Shown: in pieces, positions 35,406 to 44,488 of the stretch
Layout: every line of letters starts with the position of its first letter
Numbering within the stretch: position 1 is the stretch's first letter
DNA from: Phycisphaerales bacterium
GTDB taxonomy: Bacteria > Planctomycetota > Phycisphaerae > UBA1845 > Fen-1342
DNA: 64,000 bases
Assembly: GCA_016710275.1 (NCBI GenBank)
Contig: JADJXS010000001.1
Location: 3,348,001-3,412,000 of the forward strand
Direction: 5' to 3'
Notes under the pieces: generated by a model
Databases searched by the model: none
Seen by the model: the letters and a program-made list of their open reading frames with translations, nothing else
Told to the model about the DNA's origin: nothing
Translations under genes and position numbers: made by a program

Positions 35406-36749
35406 ATGATCCCCGGCCGCGAAGCCGCCTCGTCCGAAAACGCCGCGGGCGCGAGCGGTGCGTCCGGCAAACCGCGCTTTGCGGGCGACGCCGCCTACTA
35501 CTTCGTCGTCAGCGGGGTGATGAACGTCGCGAACTACGCCTTTGTGCTGGTCGCGGTGCGGACGCTGACGAAGCCCGAATTCGGCGTGTTCAACGCGCTG
35601 CTGGCGTTTCTGACGCTCTCGACGGTGCTGATGAACTCCGTGCTGCTGCACGTGGCGCGGCAGATTGTGCGAGTCGGGGCGGGCGAGCGGGCGGCCTATT
35701 GGCGAGCGGCGCAATGGCGGCTGGCGGGGGCGGCGGTGGCCGGCAGCACGGTGGCCGCGATCGCCGCACCGGCAGCCGGGACGTGGCTGGGGGCGTCACT
35801 GGCCGAATGGGGGGCGATGCTGGTGGCGGCGGCGGCGCTGCTCTTTGTCTCCGCAGCCGGCGGAATCGCGACGGGTCTGCAACGCATGCGTCTGCATGCA
35901 AACGCGAATCTCGCGGGCGCGATGGTGAAGCTCGCCATCGGGGCGGTGCTGCTGGCGATTGGCGGGGGAGTCAGCGCTGCGCTGGCGGCCTACGGCCTGG
36001 GGCTGCTGATCTCATACGCACTGATGACCCGCGGCCTGAGCGACGCGCTGCGGGGCACGCAAGGCGACGAAGCGCGGACGGAATCCGCGAGCGCCTCTGC
36101 CGGGCGGAACGGGCACGTGGCGACTTCGGAGAATTCAGAGAAAGACGCCGGCCGGCCGGACGCGCTGCACCCGGGTTTTGTGGCCGCCTACCTGTTTCTC
36201 GTGGCGCCCTTCTGCCTGGATCAGGTGTTTGTTCAGGCGCTGGTGCGACCGCTCAGCGGGGACTATGCCGCGTTGTGCACGCTGGCGAAGATCGTGTTTC
36301 TGTGTGTCGGGCCGCTGCTGCTGGTGATGTATTCACACGTCAGCGGCGGATCGGATTCGGCGGCGCGCCGCCGCGTGCTGCGCAGCACGCTGCTGGGAGT
36401 GCTCGGGATCGGCGGAGTGCTGGCCGGGCTGCTGGCGGTGCTGGCGCCCTGGCTGACGCATCTCATGCTCGCGCCGCAATACTCGCATCTCGCGCCGCTG
36501 GTGGGGCCACTGGCCGGCGGCGCCCTGTTGCACGCCGTGGCGCATACGCTCGGGCTATACTCGCTGGCGCTGGGACGCTGGAGCGGGCTGCTGGCGGCCG
36601 GCCTGATCCCGTTGGCGCAGGCCGCGGCAATCTGGCTGGCTGCGCCGAACCTGGCGGTGCTGGTGACCATTCAGTGCGGCACGTTCGCTGCGCAGGTCGT
36701 GTTTGCCGGGGCGGCCCTGCTGCGCCGCACGGAAAGAGCAGCGGCATGA
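35406..36749 (+). CDS. Polysaccharide flippase-like multi-pass membrane protein
   Basis: The ATG at 35406 lies five bases after GGAAG and gives 447 residues; a GTG at 35391 is an alternative. About 12 hydrophobic segments cover the protein, starting with YYFVVSGVMNVANYAFVLVAV. The pattern matches the Wzx/MOP flippase superfamily, which moves lipid-linked oligosaccharides across the inner membrane. A loop of about 45 polar residues near 220-260 divides two halves of roughly six helices. It heads an operon with a glycosyltransferase overlapping by 4 bp (ATGA) and two methyltransferases, so it should export a glycan built by them. Confidence 0.85.
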   Translation: MIPGREAASSENAAGASGASGKPRFAGDAAYYFVVSGVMNVANYAFVLVAVRTLTKPEFGVFNALLAFLTLSTVLMNSVLLHVARQIVRVGAGERAAYWRAAQWRLAGAAVAGSTVAAIAAPAAGTWLGASLAEWGAMLVAAAALLFVSAAGGIATGLQRMRLHANANLAGAMVKLAIGAVLLAIGGGVSAALAAYGLGLLISYALMTRGLSDALRGTQGDEARTESASASAGRNGHVATSENSEKDAGRPDALHPGFVAAYLFLVAPFCLDQVFVQALVRPLSGDYAALCTLAKIVFLCVGPLLLVMYSHVSGGSDSAARRRVLRSTLLGVLGIGGVLAGLLAVLAPWLTHLMLAPQYSHLAPLVGPLAGGALLHAVAHTLGLYSLALGRWSGLLAAGLIPLAQAAAIWLAAPNLAVLVTIQCGTFAAQVVFAGAALLRRTERAAA

Positions 36750-37963
36750 CGATCGTCTATCTGCACCCCCATTTCACCAGCCCGGGCGGCGCCGGGCGAT
36801 TCGTCCTCGAGACAGCAACGCGGCTCGCTCGGCGAGGGCACGTAGTGCACGTCGTGACGATTCGCGCGGATGCCGAGGTGGTGGGCGCAGCGCGGAACAC
36901 GATCCGCTTTCACGAACTGGGCGGGCCGCTGTCGTCATCGCTGGCGTTCTGGTCGGGCTTTCGCGGCAGTTGTCGCCGGGTGGCGCAGAGCCTCGACCAA
37001 TGGCCGGATGCGATCGTGTTCGCGCAGCCATTTCCCGCGAACTGGTGGGGATTCTTCGCGAAGAAGCGGCGGCGCGAGCTGCGGATGGTGTGGTATTGTC
37101 ACGAACCGTCCGCGTTCATTCACTCCGCGGCGTGGATTCGCGCGATCCCGGGGCTGTTGAAGCGCACCCTCGCCCGGTTCCTGAACCCCCTGTTGCGCCG
37201 AATTGATGTATCGTCGGCTCGGCACGTGGATCTCGTGTTCACGAACTCCGACTACACCCGTGCCTACGCCCGGCGGGTCTATGGCTATGCGGAGGGACCC
37301 TGCCGCACCGCGTATCCCGGGGCGGATCCGCGATTCCGCGCCGCCCCCCCGCTGCCGCGCCCGCGGCGCGTCACGACGATCGGCCGCCTGACGGCGTTCA
37401 AGAACGTGGACGTGATTTTGCGGTCGATTGCGCGGCTGGCTCAAGAGGGGATGCGCGACGCGGAGCTGCACGTGATCGGCGAGGGAGATGCGCGAGCGGG
37501 GCTGGAGCGGCTGGCGGCGGAACTGGGCATCACGCGGCAGGTCACGTTTCGCGGGCGCGTGGACGACGCGGCGCTGGTGACGGCGCTGCAGGAATCGCGG
37601 GCATTCGTGCTGGCTTCCGTCAATGAGCCGTTCGGCCTCGTGGCGGTGGAGGCAATGGCCTGCGGAACGCCGGCGGTGGTGGTGGGCAGCGGCGGGCCGG
37701 CGGAGTCGGTGCGCGACGGCGTCAGCGGGTATCACGTTCCGCCGCGCGACTATGAAGCGCTGGCCGACCGGCTTAAGCTTCTGCTCTGCGACGACGCCGC
37801 GTTTGCGCGCCTGTCGGCCGGAGCGGCGGCCCGCGCGGCGGAGTTTGACTGGGAGCGAACGGTGGATGTGCTGGAGGCCGGGTTCGCGGAACTGGCGGTG
37901 CGAAAACCGGCCTGCGCGCCGGCAGGCGGGCGCATGTCGCGGGCGGGTGCGGAACAGGGATGA
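36746..37963 (+). CDS. Glycosyltransferase family 4 protein
   Basis: The ATG at 36746 overlaps the flippase stop as ATGA and gives 405 residues; the same frame is open far upstream but that is a shadow of the flippase. The N-terminal GT-B domain has HFTSPGGAGRFV, a typical acceptor-side loop. The C-terminal domain has TIGRLTAFKNVDVILRSIA, then NEPFGLVAVEAMACGTPAVV, the E-x7-E nucleotide-sugar motif of family GT4. It should transfer a sugar to a lipid-linked glycan on the inner face of the membrane. Confidence 0.93.
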   Translation: MTIVYLHPHFTSPGGAGRFVLETATRLARRGHVVHVVTIRADAEVVGAARNTIRFHELGGPLSSSLAFWSGFRGSCRRVAQSLDQWPDAIVFAQPFPANWWGFFAKKRRRELRMVWYCHEPSAFIHSAAWIRAIPGLLKRTLARFLNPLLRRIDVSSARHVDLVFTNSDYTRAYARRVYGYAEGPCRTAYPGADPRFRAAPPLPRPRRVTTIGRLTAFKNVDVILRSIARLAQEGMRDAELHVIGEGDARAGLERLAAELGITRQVTFRGRVDDAALVTALQESRAFVLASVNEPFGLVAVEAMACGTPAVVVGSGGPAESVRDGVSGYHVPPRDYEALADRLKLLLCDDAAFARLSAGAAARAAEFDWERTVDVLEAGFAELAVRKPACAPAGGRMSRAGAEQG

Positions 37964-38667
37964 ACGACTACCGAACCTACCTCGAATCGATCTACGACCC
38001 CCGGACGTTTGCGCGGAAGGTCAACTACATCCGCTACAACTTCGGCGGCGACTTTTCGGCGGGGCAGCGCGTGCTGGAGATCGGGCCGGGGCTGGGTGAG
38101 TTCATCACCTACTGCAACCGGGTCGGCATTCACGACGTGGACATCATCGACCGCGACCCGGGAATCGCCGAGTACATCCGCGGAAAGTACCGGGTGGAGA
38201 AGCTGTGGACGGCATCGGCCGAGGACATTCCGTCCATCGAGAGTGAGCTGCGCTGCTACGATCGCATCTTCATGCTGCACATCCTCGAGCACGTGCGGAA
38301 GGACCTGGTGGTCCCGGTGATTCAATCGCTCTATCGCCGGTTGAATCCGGGTGGGCTGCTGATCATGATCATCCCGAATGGCGGGACGCCGCTGGCCGCG
38401 GTGGAGCGCTATCACGACTTCACGCACGAGGGGGCGTTCTCCGAGAACTCGCTGCGGCAGATCGCGCAGATGGCCAACCTGCCGGGGAGCAGCGCCGAGG
38501 TGCGCGGCTACCACATTCCGCCCTACGAGCTGATCAACCTGCCGCGCATCGCGGTGCAGAAGGCGCTGCACCTGCTGCTCAAGCTGGTGATGATCGCGAA
38601 CGGCTCGACGCACCTGAAAATCTACACGCCGCACCTGGTGCTGCGGATCCGGCGGGGCGGCGCGTGA
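37960..38667 (+). CDS. SAM-dependent methyltransferase (glycan operon, copy 1)
   Basis: This 235-residue protein overlaps the glycosyltransferase by 4 bp (ATGA). Motif I is VLEIGPGLGEFI, the acidic residue closing the ribose contact is in DVDIIDRD, and later motifs are FMLHILEHV and LNPGGLLIMIIPNGG. It is a class I methyltransferase. Operon position suggests it modifies a sugar or lipid in the exported glycan. It is paralogous to the next gene, with conserved order of all motifs. Confidence 0.92.
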   Translation: MNDYRTYLESIYDPRTFARKVNYIRYNFGGDFSAGQRVLEIGPGLGEFITYCNRVGIHDVDIIDRDPGIAEYIRGKYRVEKLWTASAEDIPSIESELRCYDRIFMLHILEHVRKDLVVPVIQSLYRRLNPGGLLIMIIPNGGTPLAAVERYHDFTHEGAFSENSLRQIAQMANLPGSSAEVRGYHIPPYELINLPRIAVQKALHLLLKLVMIANGSTHLKIYTPHLVLRIRRGGA

Positions 38668-38683
38668 GCCACGAGGCGGGCCG

Positions 38684-39388
38684 ATGAGCGACTACCTGCA
38701 GTACCTCGAGGGCATCTACGGGGAGAAGAGCTTTCAGCGCAAGCTGGGCTACATCGAGCACAATTTCCGCCGGTTGTTTTCCGCCGGGCAGCGCGTGCTG
38801 GAGATCGGCCCGGGCTTCGGCGAATTCCTGACGTTCTGCAACCGCCTGGGCATCCAGGACATCGACATCATCGATCGAGATGCGGGCGTCGCGCGGCACG
38901 TGGCGCAGAAATACAACGTTCGTCATCTCTGGATCGCGGAAGCGGAGGATCTGGCGCCGATCCGCGGCGAGCTGCGGCAATATGACCGCATCTTCATGAT
39001 GCAGATCATGGAGCATGTTCGCAAACCGGCGCTTGTTCCGCTGCTGCAGGCGCTTTACGCGCAATTGAACCCCGGCGGCGCACTGATCATCACCGTTCCG
39101 AACGGCGGAACCCCGCTCGGATTGGTCGAACGATACAGCGACATCACGCACGAAAACGTCTTCTCCGAGCTTTCCCTGCGGCAATTGGCCTCCATGGCGG
39201 AGCTGCCGCACGCGCGCGTCGAAGTGCAGGGCTTCCGCATTCCGCCCTCAGACCTGCTCAACATCATCCGCATCGGGGTGCAGAAGGTGCTGCACACGGC
39301 GGTGAAGCTGGTGATGATCGCCAACGGCGGCGTTTATTTTCAGATTTACCACCCCAACATCACGCTGATCGTGCATCGCGACGCCTGA
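38684..39388 (+). CDS. SAM-dependent methyltransferase (glycan operon, copy 2)
   Basis: This 234-residue paralog of the preceding gene lies 16 bp downstream. It shares VLEIGPGFGEFL, DIDIIDRDAGVA, YDRIFMMQIMEHV and LNPGGALIITVPNGGTP. The N-terminus (YLQYLEGIYGEKSF) also mirrors the first copy (YRTYLESIYDPRTF), so this is a tandem duplication, now well diverged. The pair probably methylates two positions or two sugars of the same product. Confidence 0.92.
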   Translation: MSDYLQYLEGIYGEKSFQRKLGYIEHNFRRLFSAGQRVLEIGPGFGEFLTFCNRLGIQDIDIIDRDAGVARHVAQKYNVRHLWIAEAEDLAPIRGELRQYDRIFMMQIMEHVRKPALVPLLQALYAQLNPGGALIITVPNGGTPLGLVERYSDITHENVFSELSLRQLASMAELPHARVEVQGFRIPPSDLLNIIRIGVQKVLHTAVKLVMIANGGVYFQIYHPNITLIVHRDA

Positions 39389-39416
39389 GGCGGCGAAGCG
39401 AGGCCGCCGGCCGGGG

Positions 39417-40412
39417 CTATTGTGCGCTCATGCGCACCAGCTCGGCCTCGGCGGCGATGAAGCCGAAGGAGGGCCAGGACTCGCCCGCCACGATCCGCTC
39501 GAACCACTGCCGCGCCGCATCCGCCTCGCCGCGCAGCAGGTGAGTCATGCCGATCGCCAGCCCCCACTGCTCAACGGCACCGGCATCGCCAGCAGCGTCG
39601 GCCGTGGCGCGGAGAACTTCCTCCAGCGAGCGCCGGCCGGCGAACAACTCCAGTCGATCGCGGTAGGCGTGATTCTCGATGACGTCCATTCCGGGATGAA
39701 TGCGGCCCAGCAGCGCTTGCGCTTCGGCGCTTCGACCGCTGCGGGCCAGCGTGAGGTAGTGCCAGTGCGCGACGGCGACGCGGCTGTCGTCGTTGTGGCA
39801 GTGCGTCCAGGCGGTCTCCCACGCCGCGGCGGAATCGGCCCAGCGGCCGCGGAAGTACTCGACCAGCGCCAGGTGATACCAGACGTTGAAGTGCAGGGTG
39901 GAACGCGGCTGGTTGCGGGCGTTGGGCTGGCCATCCGGCTCGACGGCGTCGGGCCGGCCGGCGATCAGTTCAGCGGCCCGGCGAAGATCGCGGGCGGCGG
40001 CGTCGAAGCGGCGCAGGCTGATGAGGCGGTGGCCGCGATGACGCAGCGGCTCGGCGCGCGCCGGGAATTTCTCGACGGCCTCTGTGAAAACGGCGATGGC
40101 TTCCTCCATCCGCCAGAGGTAACCGAGCCGCCGCCCGTGCCAGATGATCGCGTCGAGGTCATCGGGGTGGGCCTCACTGCGGCGGCGGGCGTCATCGAGG
40201 TTGCGGAGCATGGCGGACTGGCTCCCGGACGGCGGGCTTTCGATGACGATCGGTGCGAGCGGCCGGCCGAGCGGTGAGCGGGGAATGTCGCCATGCCGGG
40301 CGGATGCGCAGCCGAAGGGCGACAGCAGGAAAATTGCAGCGGCCGCGAATGTGCATGCGGCGGTGAAGGTGGATGCGGCAATGGGTGAACGAGGGCGCGA
40401 GCGGCGGATCAT
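39417..40412 (-). CDS. TPR-repeat lipoprotein
   Basis: The ATG at 40412 follows CAGGAG and gives 331 residues. The signal ends in the lipobox LSPFGCAS. The body is helical with TPR-like pairs (AIIWHGRRLGYLWRMEEAIAV, then HRLISLRRFDAAARDLRRAAEL), continuing as pairs of helices to the end. TPR proteins act as scaffolds or binding platforms. It is convergent with the methyltransferase operon, and no partner is evident. Confidence 0.85.
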   Translation of the reverse strand: MIRRSRPRSPIAASTFTAACTFAAAAIFLLSPFGCASARHGDIPRSPLGRPLAPIVIESPPSGSQSAMLRNLDDARRRSEAHPDDLDAIIWHGRRLGYLWRMEEAIAVFTEAVEKFPARAEPLRHRGHRLISLRRFDAAARDLRRAAELIAGRPDAVEPDGQPNARNQPRSTLHFNVWYHLALVEYFRGRWADSAAAWETAWTHCHNDDSRVAVAHWHYLTLARSGRSAEAQALLGRIHPGMDVIENHAYRDRLELFAGRRSLEEVLRATADAAGDAGAVEQWGLAIGMTHLLRGEADAARQWFERIVAGESWPSFGFIAAEAELVRMSAQ

Positions 40413-40628
40413 CGGCGGCTCCTGAACTGAAGGCGAGCATCAGCGTACCGGGGGCGGAAAGCCGTTGGCAATGATCGCGAGCCGGCGGACACCAGCCATG
40501 CTGATTCACGCGGTCCGTTGCCCACTCTGTCCAATCCGTGTCATCTCTGTCATCTGTGGATCGTCTTCTTCTCATCGCTCTCGCGGACGTTCTTGGGATC
40601 TCGCACTTCCGATCCCCGCCCGCATCGC

Positions 40629-41528
40629 TCATCGTCGGCGCCTGACGGGAACGGCGATTTCCGTGCTGACAACCGCCAGGTCAGCCACGATTCGATTGAC
40701 CCGGTAGAACTCCAGGCACGGTACCCCGAGGCACTCCAGGGCCTTGTCGCTCTGCACGCGACGGAATATTTCCATGTAGGCTGCGGGGAGCGAAGCGAAA
40801 GGCCCGACGCTGGTGGTGAGGGCGAAGAGGCCGCCCGCGAAGTGCTGATGACCGACCACTGTGCGCCCCCCGGTCCGAAATTCCCCCGGGACGCGGACCG
40901 CCGCGTCGAAACGGAGTTTCTCGGGCGCCGTGATTCCCGGCGCGTCGTGGGCTATGCCGAGCAGGACGTACGGCCTCGCTCGGCCGGGAATGGCGCGGCG
41001 CCGCATCCAGGCGATCAACGTGTCCCACAACCCGATCGGCACACGCTCATATGGGCCGGTGTGACGGATGAACGCCAGCGACATCGGCTGCAGGGTGCGG
41101 ACGACGGTACTGGAGAGCCGCATCTCCGGGGCCGCGCTCGAGGCAGCCACGCGCTGGGGCACTTCCTGTTCGGCTGCGGCCGCGGAACGTGCGGCAGGCG
41201 CAGGGAGCCTTCCCGCGCGGCGAAAGGCGTGCGGTGCGACGCCAAAGCGGCGGCGGAACGCTCGACAGAAAGTCTCGTGGCATGCGAATCCGCAGTCCAG
41301 CGAAATGTCGAGAATGCAGTCATCGAGCAGGACCAACTGCAGGGCCGCCCTTTCCAGTCGAAGACGCGATGTGTATCGCTTGGGCGATTCCGCCATCAGG
41401 CGAGCGAATCGACGCGAAAAGTAGGGCGGTGAACAGCCCGCGACCGCGGCGAGCGCCTGCAATGAGAGGTCGCCGTCAAGATTGGCCTGGATGTGCGTCA
41501 GCAATCGTGAGAGCGCGGCAGGGTCCAT
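40629..41528 (-). CDS. AraC-type regulator with GyrI-like effector domain
   Basis: I use the ATG at 41528, giving 299 residues; the frame's ATG at 41630 would add 34 residues that look non-coding. The N-terminal domain has two helix-turn-helix units (LSLQALAAVAGCSPPYFSRRF, then DISLDCGFACHETFCRAFRRRFG), the AraC DNA-binding fold. The C-terminal 160 residues (PMSLAFIRHTGPYERVP, then FAGGLFALTTSVGPF) match the GyrI-like small-molecule-binding domain found in Rob and BmrR relatives. It probably responds to a hydrophobic or cationic ligand. Confidence 0.92.
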   Translation of the reverse strand: MDPAALSRLLTHIQANLDGDLSLQALAAVAGCSPPYFSRRFARLMAESPKRYTSRLRLERAALQLVLLDDCILDISLDCGFACHETFCRAFRRRFGVAPHAFRRAGRLPAPAARSAAAAEQEVPQRVAASSAAPEMRLSSTVVRTLQPMSLAFIRHTGPYERVPIGLWDTLIAWMRRRAIPGRARPYVLLGIAHDAPGITAPEKLRFDAAVRVPGEFRTGGRTVVGHQHFAGGLFALTTSVGPFASLPAAYMEIFRRVQSDKALECLGVPCLEFYRVNRIVADLAVVSTEIAVPVRRRR

Positions 41529-41679
41529 GTCGTGGTACTCGCGCGATCGAGAGCGCTGACCTGGGTGCCGTTCGCCGGGAAAACAGGAACTCGGCGATGC
41601 AGCGTCGTCGAGTCTCAGGAGGCGTCGCATCGGATGGCCGACAGGACGCCCGGGACCGGCCGGCTGATGATGGTCTGCA

Positions 41680-42225
41680 TTACCGGCGCTTCTCGGTTGC
41701 CTTGCGAGTCAGCTTTTTCTTGACGACTGTCTTGATCTTGGGGGCGTTGGCGCGCGTTGTCTTCGGCTTACAAGCGGCCTGGCGGAACTTCTCGTATTGC
41801 GCAATGAACTTCCGGGCCGGCAATCGCCGGATGGCCTCGCCGACCACGTCGAGCGGCACGTCCTCGATCTTCTTAAAGCGAATGCAGCACTTGCCCATGT
41901 CGAGTTTCTTGCCCGTCCTGAGCCATGCCGCACGGAAGCGCTGTTCCTCATCGCTGCAGCCGAAGTTGAACAGGATGCCCAAAGACATGTAGTTCTTCTG
42001 CGACCCCAACCCGGCGAAGGGCAGCGGCAGCCGCGGGTCGCAGTGGTATCCCGCCGGATAAATGCGGTGCGGAACGTAATACCCGATGGCGCCGTAGGCC
42101 ATGCCTTCCTCGTAATCCTCGTCGAGGTTGTCGAGGATGACTTCACGAACGGCCATGATTGCCTCGCGCCGGTCGGCGGGAAGCGATGCGAGATACTCCG
42201 CGACGGTCTTCGCTTTGCTCTGCAT
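41680..42225 (-). CDS. DUF1801-family protein
   Basis: The start at 42225 gives 181 residues. The frame continues upstream to 42867, but that portion is not coding. The first 130 residues have the DUF1801/YdhG pattern: TVAEYLASLPADRREAIMAVREVIL, then YGAIGYYVPHRIYP and MGKCCIRFKKIEDVP. The C-terminal 35 residues are very basic (VKKKLTRKATEKRR), unusual for the family and possibly nucleic-acid-binding. Function is unknown. Confidence 0.87.
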   Translation of the reverse strand: MQSKAKTVAEYLASLPADRREAIMAVREVILDNLDEDYEEGMAYGAIGYYVPHRIYPAGYHCDPRLPLPFAGLGSQKNYMSLGILFNFGCSDEEQRFRAAWLRTGKKLDMGKCCIRFKKIEDVPLDVVGEAIRRLPARKFIAQYEKFRQAACKPKTTRANAPKIKTVVKKKLTRKATEKRR

Positions 42226-42344
42226 GGGGAGAGTGTATCGCGCAAGGCCGCGGAGAAACGGCGGTCGTGCCCCGCTTGCCGCTCCTGTGGAAAGCGAGCA
42301 GGCGGGCCGGATCACACGAGCACTCGAGCGTCGGCCGCGATCCC

Positions 42345-42809
42345 TCAGCCGGCGGAACCGGCCGAACCGCCATGAATTGTGTATCGAATCGCGACCAGCG
42401 CCCCGGCCCAGGCCGCTGCGAGCTTCGTAATCAGTGAGACCGCGACCAGCACCCACATCTTCGTGGTCAGGCCCTCCTTCGCCCCGGCCGCGAGCACAAT
42501 GGCCAGGTCGATGACGGCGTACGTCATCCAGACCGCGAGTGCCGCCTTCAACCCAAGTGGAGCCGTGCTGCCCGCGCCTGCGTCCGCCCATCCGGCGACC
42601 CACAGGCCGGCCAGAAACATCAGCGGGATGCCGGCGACGATGCTGCAATATGGGGCGGCGGCCTTGATGTGCTCGTCGTAAAACTCCTTCGGGTGGCCGG
42701 GGTTGATCAGATGGCCATAGATGACCATGTACAGGATGCTCATGACGATATTCAGGACCATGACCAGCAGTCCGACGCCGATCAGCGAGGCCAGGCGAAC
42801 GATTGTCAT
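42345..42809 (-). CDS. Small four-helix membrane protein
   Basis: The start at 42809 gives 154 residues; upstream extension in the same frame to 43055 has non-coding character. Four hydrophobic segments are visible: LIGVGLLVMVLNIVMSILYMV, IVAGIPLMFLAGLWVAGW, AVWMTYAVIDLAIVLAAG and the last around VAVSLITKLAAAWAGALVAI. A short loop carries NPGHPKEFYDEH. No family is recognised. It shares direction with the DUF1801 gene. Confidence 0.75.
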   Translation of the reverse strand: MTIVRLASLIGVGLLVMVLNIVMSILYMVIYGHLINPGHPKEFYDEHIKAAAPYCSIVAGIPLMFLAGLWVAGWADAGAGSTAPLGLKAALAVWMTYAVIDLAIVLAAGAKEGLTTKMWVLVAVSLITKLAAAWAGALVAIRYTIHGGSAGSAG

Positions 42810-43055
42810 GATGCGCCCTCTTCGCGTGTCGAGACGATTCCCCACCGGGATCGGCCGATCGTACCACGGGGCGGGGCGGGAACTTGATGATTCTTGCGCG
42901 CGATCTGCGACTTCTGCGGCCCGCCCCCGCTCAATGGCGCTCACGGGCCGATCCACCGAGCGGCCGAATGCGACGCAACGTGGCGGCAATTTCGCACCGC
43001 TTGCTCGTGTGCAGCGACTGGACGGCGCTTGTACGCCGACCCGACACGCATGCAC

Positions 43056-43472
43056 CTAATAGAACAACGTCACGATCAGATGCAGGTCGTTGTGCTTGCC
43101 CTCGACGACGCCGACCACGCTGGTTGCAAACTTGATCTGCACATCGGGGTTGGCGTCGGCCCATTCGTTGATCTGGTCGTCGAGGTGCTCCATCGGCCCG
43201 GTCGCGAGCTTGCAGTGGAATGTCTTGGCCCTGGTCGCGAATCCGACGTTCGTGGCGATGGCGCGGCGGAACGAGGTCTTCACCCCCCCGCCCACCACCT
43301 TGCCCGCGGCCGAATCGCCGGGAGATGCGCCGTCCGCGCCGCCTGCGTCGGGGCGGCAATGGCTGCAATAGAGCTTGCCGGCCAGCCGGACGGCGATGCC
43401 GTCCTCGATGTGCTCTCGGTAAACCGTTGCCCCGCAGCCCGAACACGCCAGGGTTCCCGTTTCCATCGCCAT
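43056..43472 (-). CDS. Small zinc-ribbon-like protein of unknown function
   Basis: The start at 43472 follows AGGA and gives 138 residues. Two CxxC pairs (CSGC near residue 10 and CSHC near 36) suggest a zinc ribbon. A Gly/Ala linker follows, then a C-terminal domain of about 75 residues with MEHLDDQINEWADANPDVQI and a final beta strand DLHLIVTLFY. I do not recognise the second domain. Confidence 0.75.
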   Translation of the reverse strand: MAMETGTLACSGCGATVYREHIEDGIAVRLAGKLYCSHCRPDAGGADGASPGDSAAGKVVGGGVKTSFRRAIATNVGFATRAKTFHCKLATGPMEHLDDQINEWADANPDVQIKFATSVVGVVEGKHNDLHLIVTLFY

Positions 43473-43794
43473 GTCTGGTCCTCCGCGGGCAGGCGGCCGC
43501 AGAATCAGCCGGGTGCGGACGCGCAGCTACCGCAATCGAGCGGCCCGCCGGGCCGGCGGGCGATCAAGGGTCGGGACGGCGACACCGATATGCTTGCCGA
43601 GGTTCAGTATAATTCCGCGCCTGCCGGCGGCAACACCGACCCCGCCCCGGCCCGGAATTCGACCCGACCCGATCCTCGCCGGCGGATGGGCGGCTGGCAC
43701 TGCCTCTTAAGGTGCGCTGCCGGCCGATCGGGCCGCCTGGCCCGCCGGGGGCCGATGGCAGACGGTCCGTAGAGAGCCGATGGGAGCGAAAACG
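43473..43794. other. Intergenic region with palindrome and -10-like element
   Basis: This spacer divides the leftward zinc-ribbon gene from the rightward PKD-like lipoprotein. It contains a palindrome GCCCGCCGG-g-CCGGCGGGC at 43543-43561 and a TATAAT at 43608-43613 without a good -35. No gene is seen. Confidence 0.4.
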
Positions 43795-44325
43795 ATGCTG
43801 TTTGGCGACAACCGGCGTCAGGCCGGCGACATTTCCGGTCAAAGCAAGAACAGGGGCACGGGTCGCCGGACACTTGGCGAATCGCGGCTTGGATTGCGGG
43901 CGGCATTGGGGATGGCGCTCTGTGCCGGGCTGGCGGTCGGCGGCTGTCCGGCCGACGCACTGACGAACCCCGGGGGAGATGCGGACGGATCACAATCCGG
44001 GAGTGAAACGGCGGGTGTGCAGGCGAGCAAAAACCGCGCCCCGGTCGCGGCGGCGGGTGCGGACCGGACGGTTGCGGCCGGCGAGCTTGTGATCCTCAAC
44101 GGAACGGGCACGAAGGACGAAGACGGGGACGCGCTGATTTTCATCTGGCAGCAGATCGAGGGGGATGAGAAGGCCGACCTCGTCGGCGTCTATTCGTCAA
44201 TCGCGCGGTTCGTCGCGCCGGAAGTGTCCGTGGACACGGAACTGACGTTTCGGCTGATTGCGGTGGACGGAGCGGCGGTTTCGACGGACGACGTAATCAT
44301 CACGATCGCGGCGCCGGCGGAGTAG
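43795..44325 (+). CDS. Lipoprotein with PKD/cadherin-like domain
   Basis: The ATG at 43795 has GGGAG eight bases upstream and gives 176 residues; an ATG at 43780 in frame is an alternative. A basic N-region precedes a hydrophobic core and the lipobox AVGGCPAD. After a polar linker, residues 75-170 form a PKD-like Ig fold: NRAPVAAAGADRTV, then LNGTGTKDEDGDALIFIWQQ and FRLIAVDGAAVSTDDV. Such domains mediate extracellular binding and often sit in surface proteins. There is no enzymatic part. Confidence 0.85.
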   Translation: MLFGDNRRQAGDISGQSKNRGTGRRTLGESRLGLRAALGMALCAGLAVGGCPADALTNPGGDADGSQSGSETAGVQASKNRAPVAAAGADRTVAAGELVILNGTGTKDEDGDALIFIWQQIEGDEKADLVGVYSSIARFVAPEVSVDTELTFRLIAVDGAAVSTDDVIITIAAPAE

Positions 44326-44351
44326 CTCGCGGCCGGTGCGGCCGCGGCCGA

Positions 44352-44368
44352 CTGCGCGCTTCGCGCAG
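44352..44368. terminator. Short GC hairpin between convergent genes
   Basis: CTGCGCG-ctt-CGCGCAG is a perfect seven-bp stem lying between the convergent PKD-like lipoprotein and etfA genes. No T run follows on either side, so termination is only plausible. Confidence 0.35.
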
Positions 44369-44488
44369 CGGGGATGTCCTTGCGGCAGAAGTCACGCTGG
44401 GCCGGGGTTGCTTCGCCTGGAGCGCACGACCGCCGCTTCGGGCGTTCCGCACCTGCAACCGGACCGATGCTTGGCGCGGGCTGAGTTC

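Noticed and set aside
35309..36745. N-terminal extension of the glycosyltransferase frame through the flippase gene
   Set aside because: It has no protein-like composition and overlaps a clear membrane protein; the ATG at 36746 has the ATGA overlap typical of operons.
43608..43613. TATAAT as a firm promoter for the PKD-like lipoprotein
   Set aside because: No -35 at proper spacing; kept only as a note in the intergenic entry.
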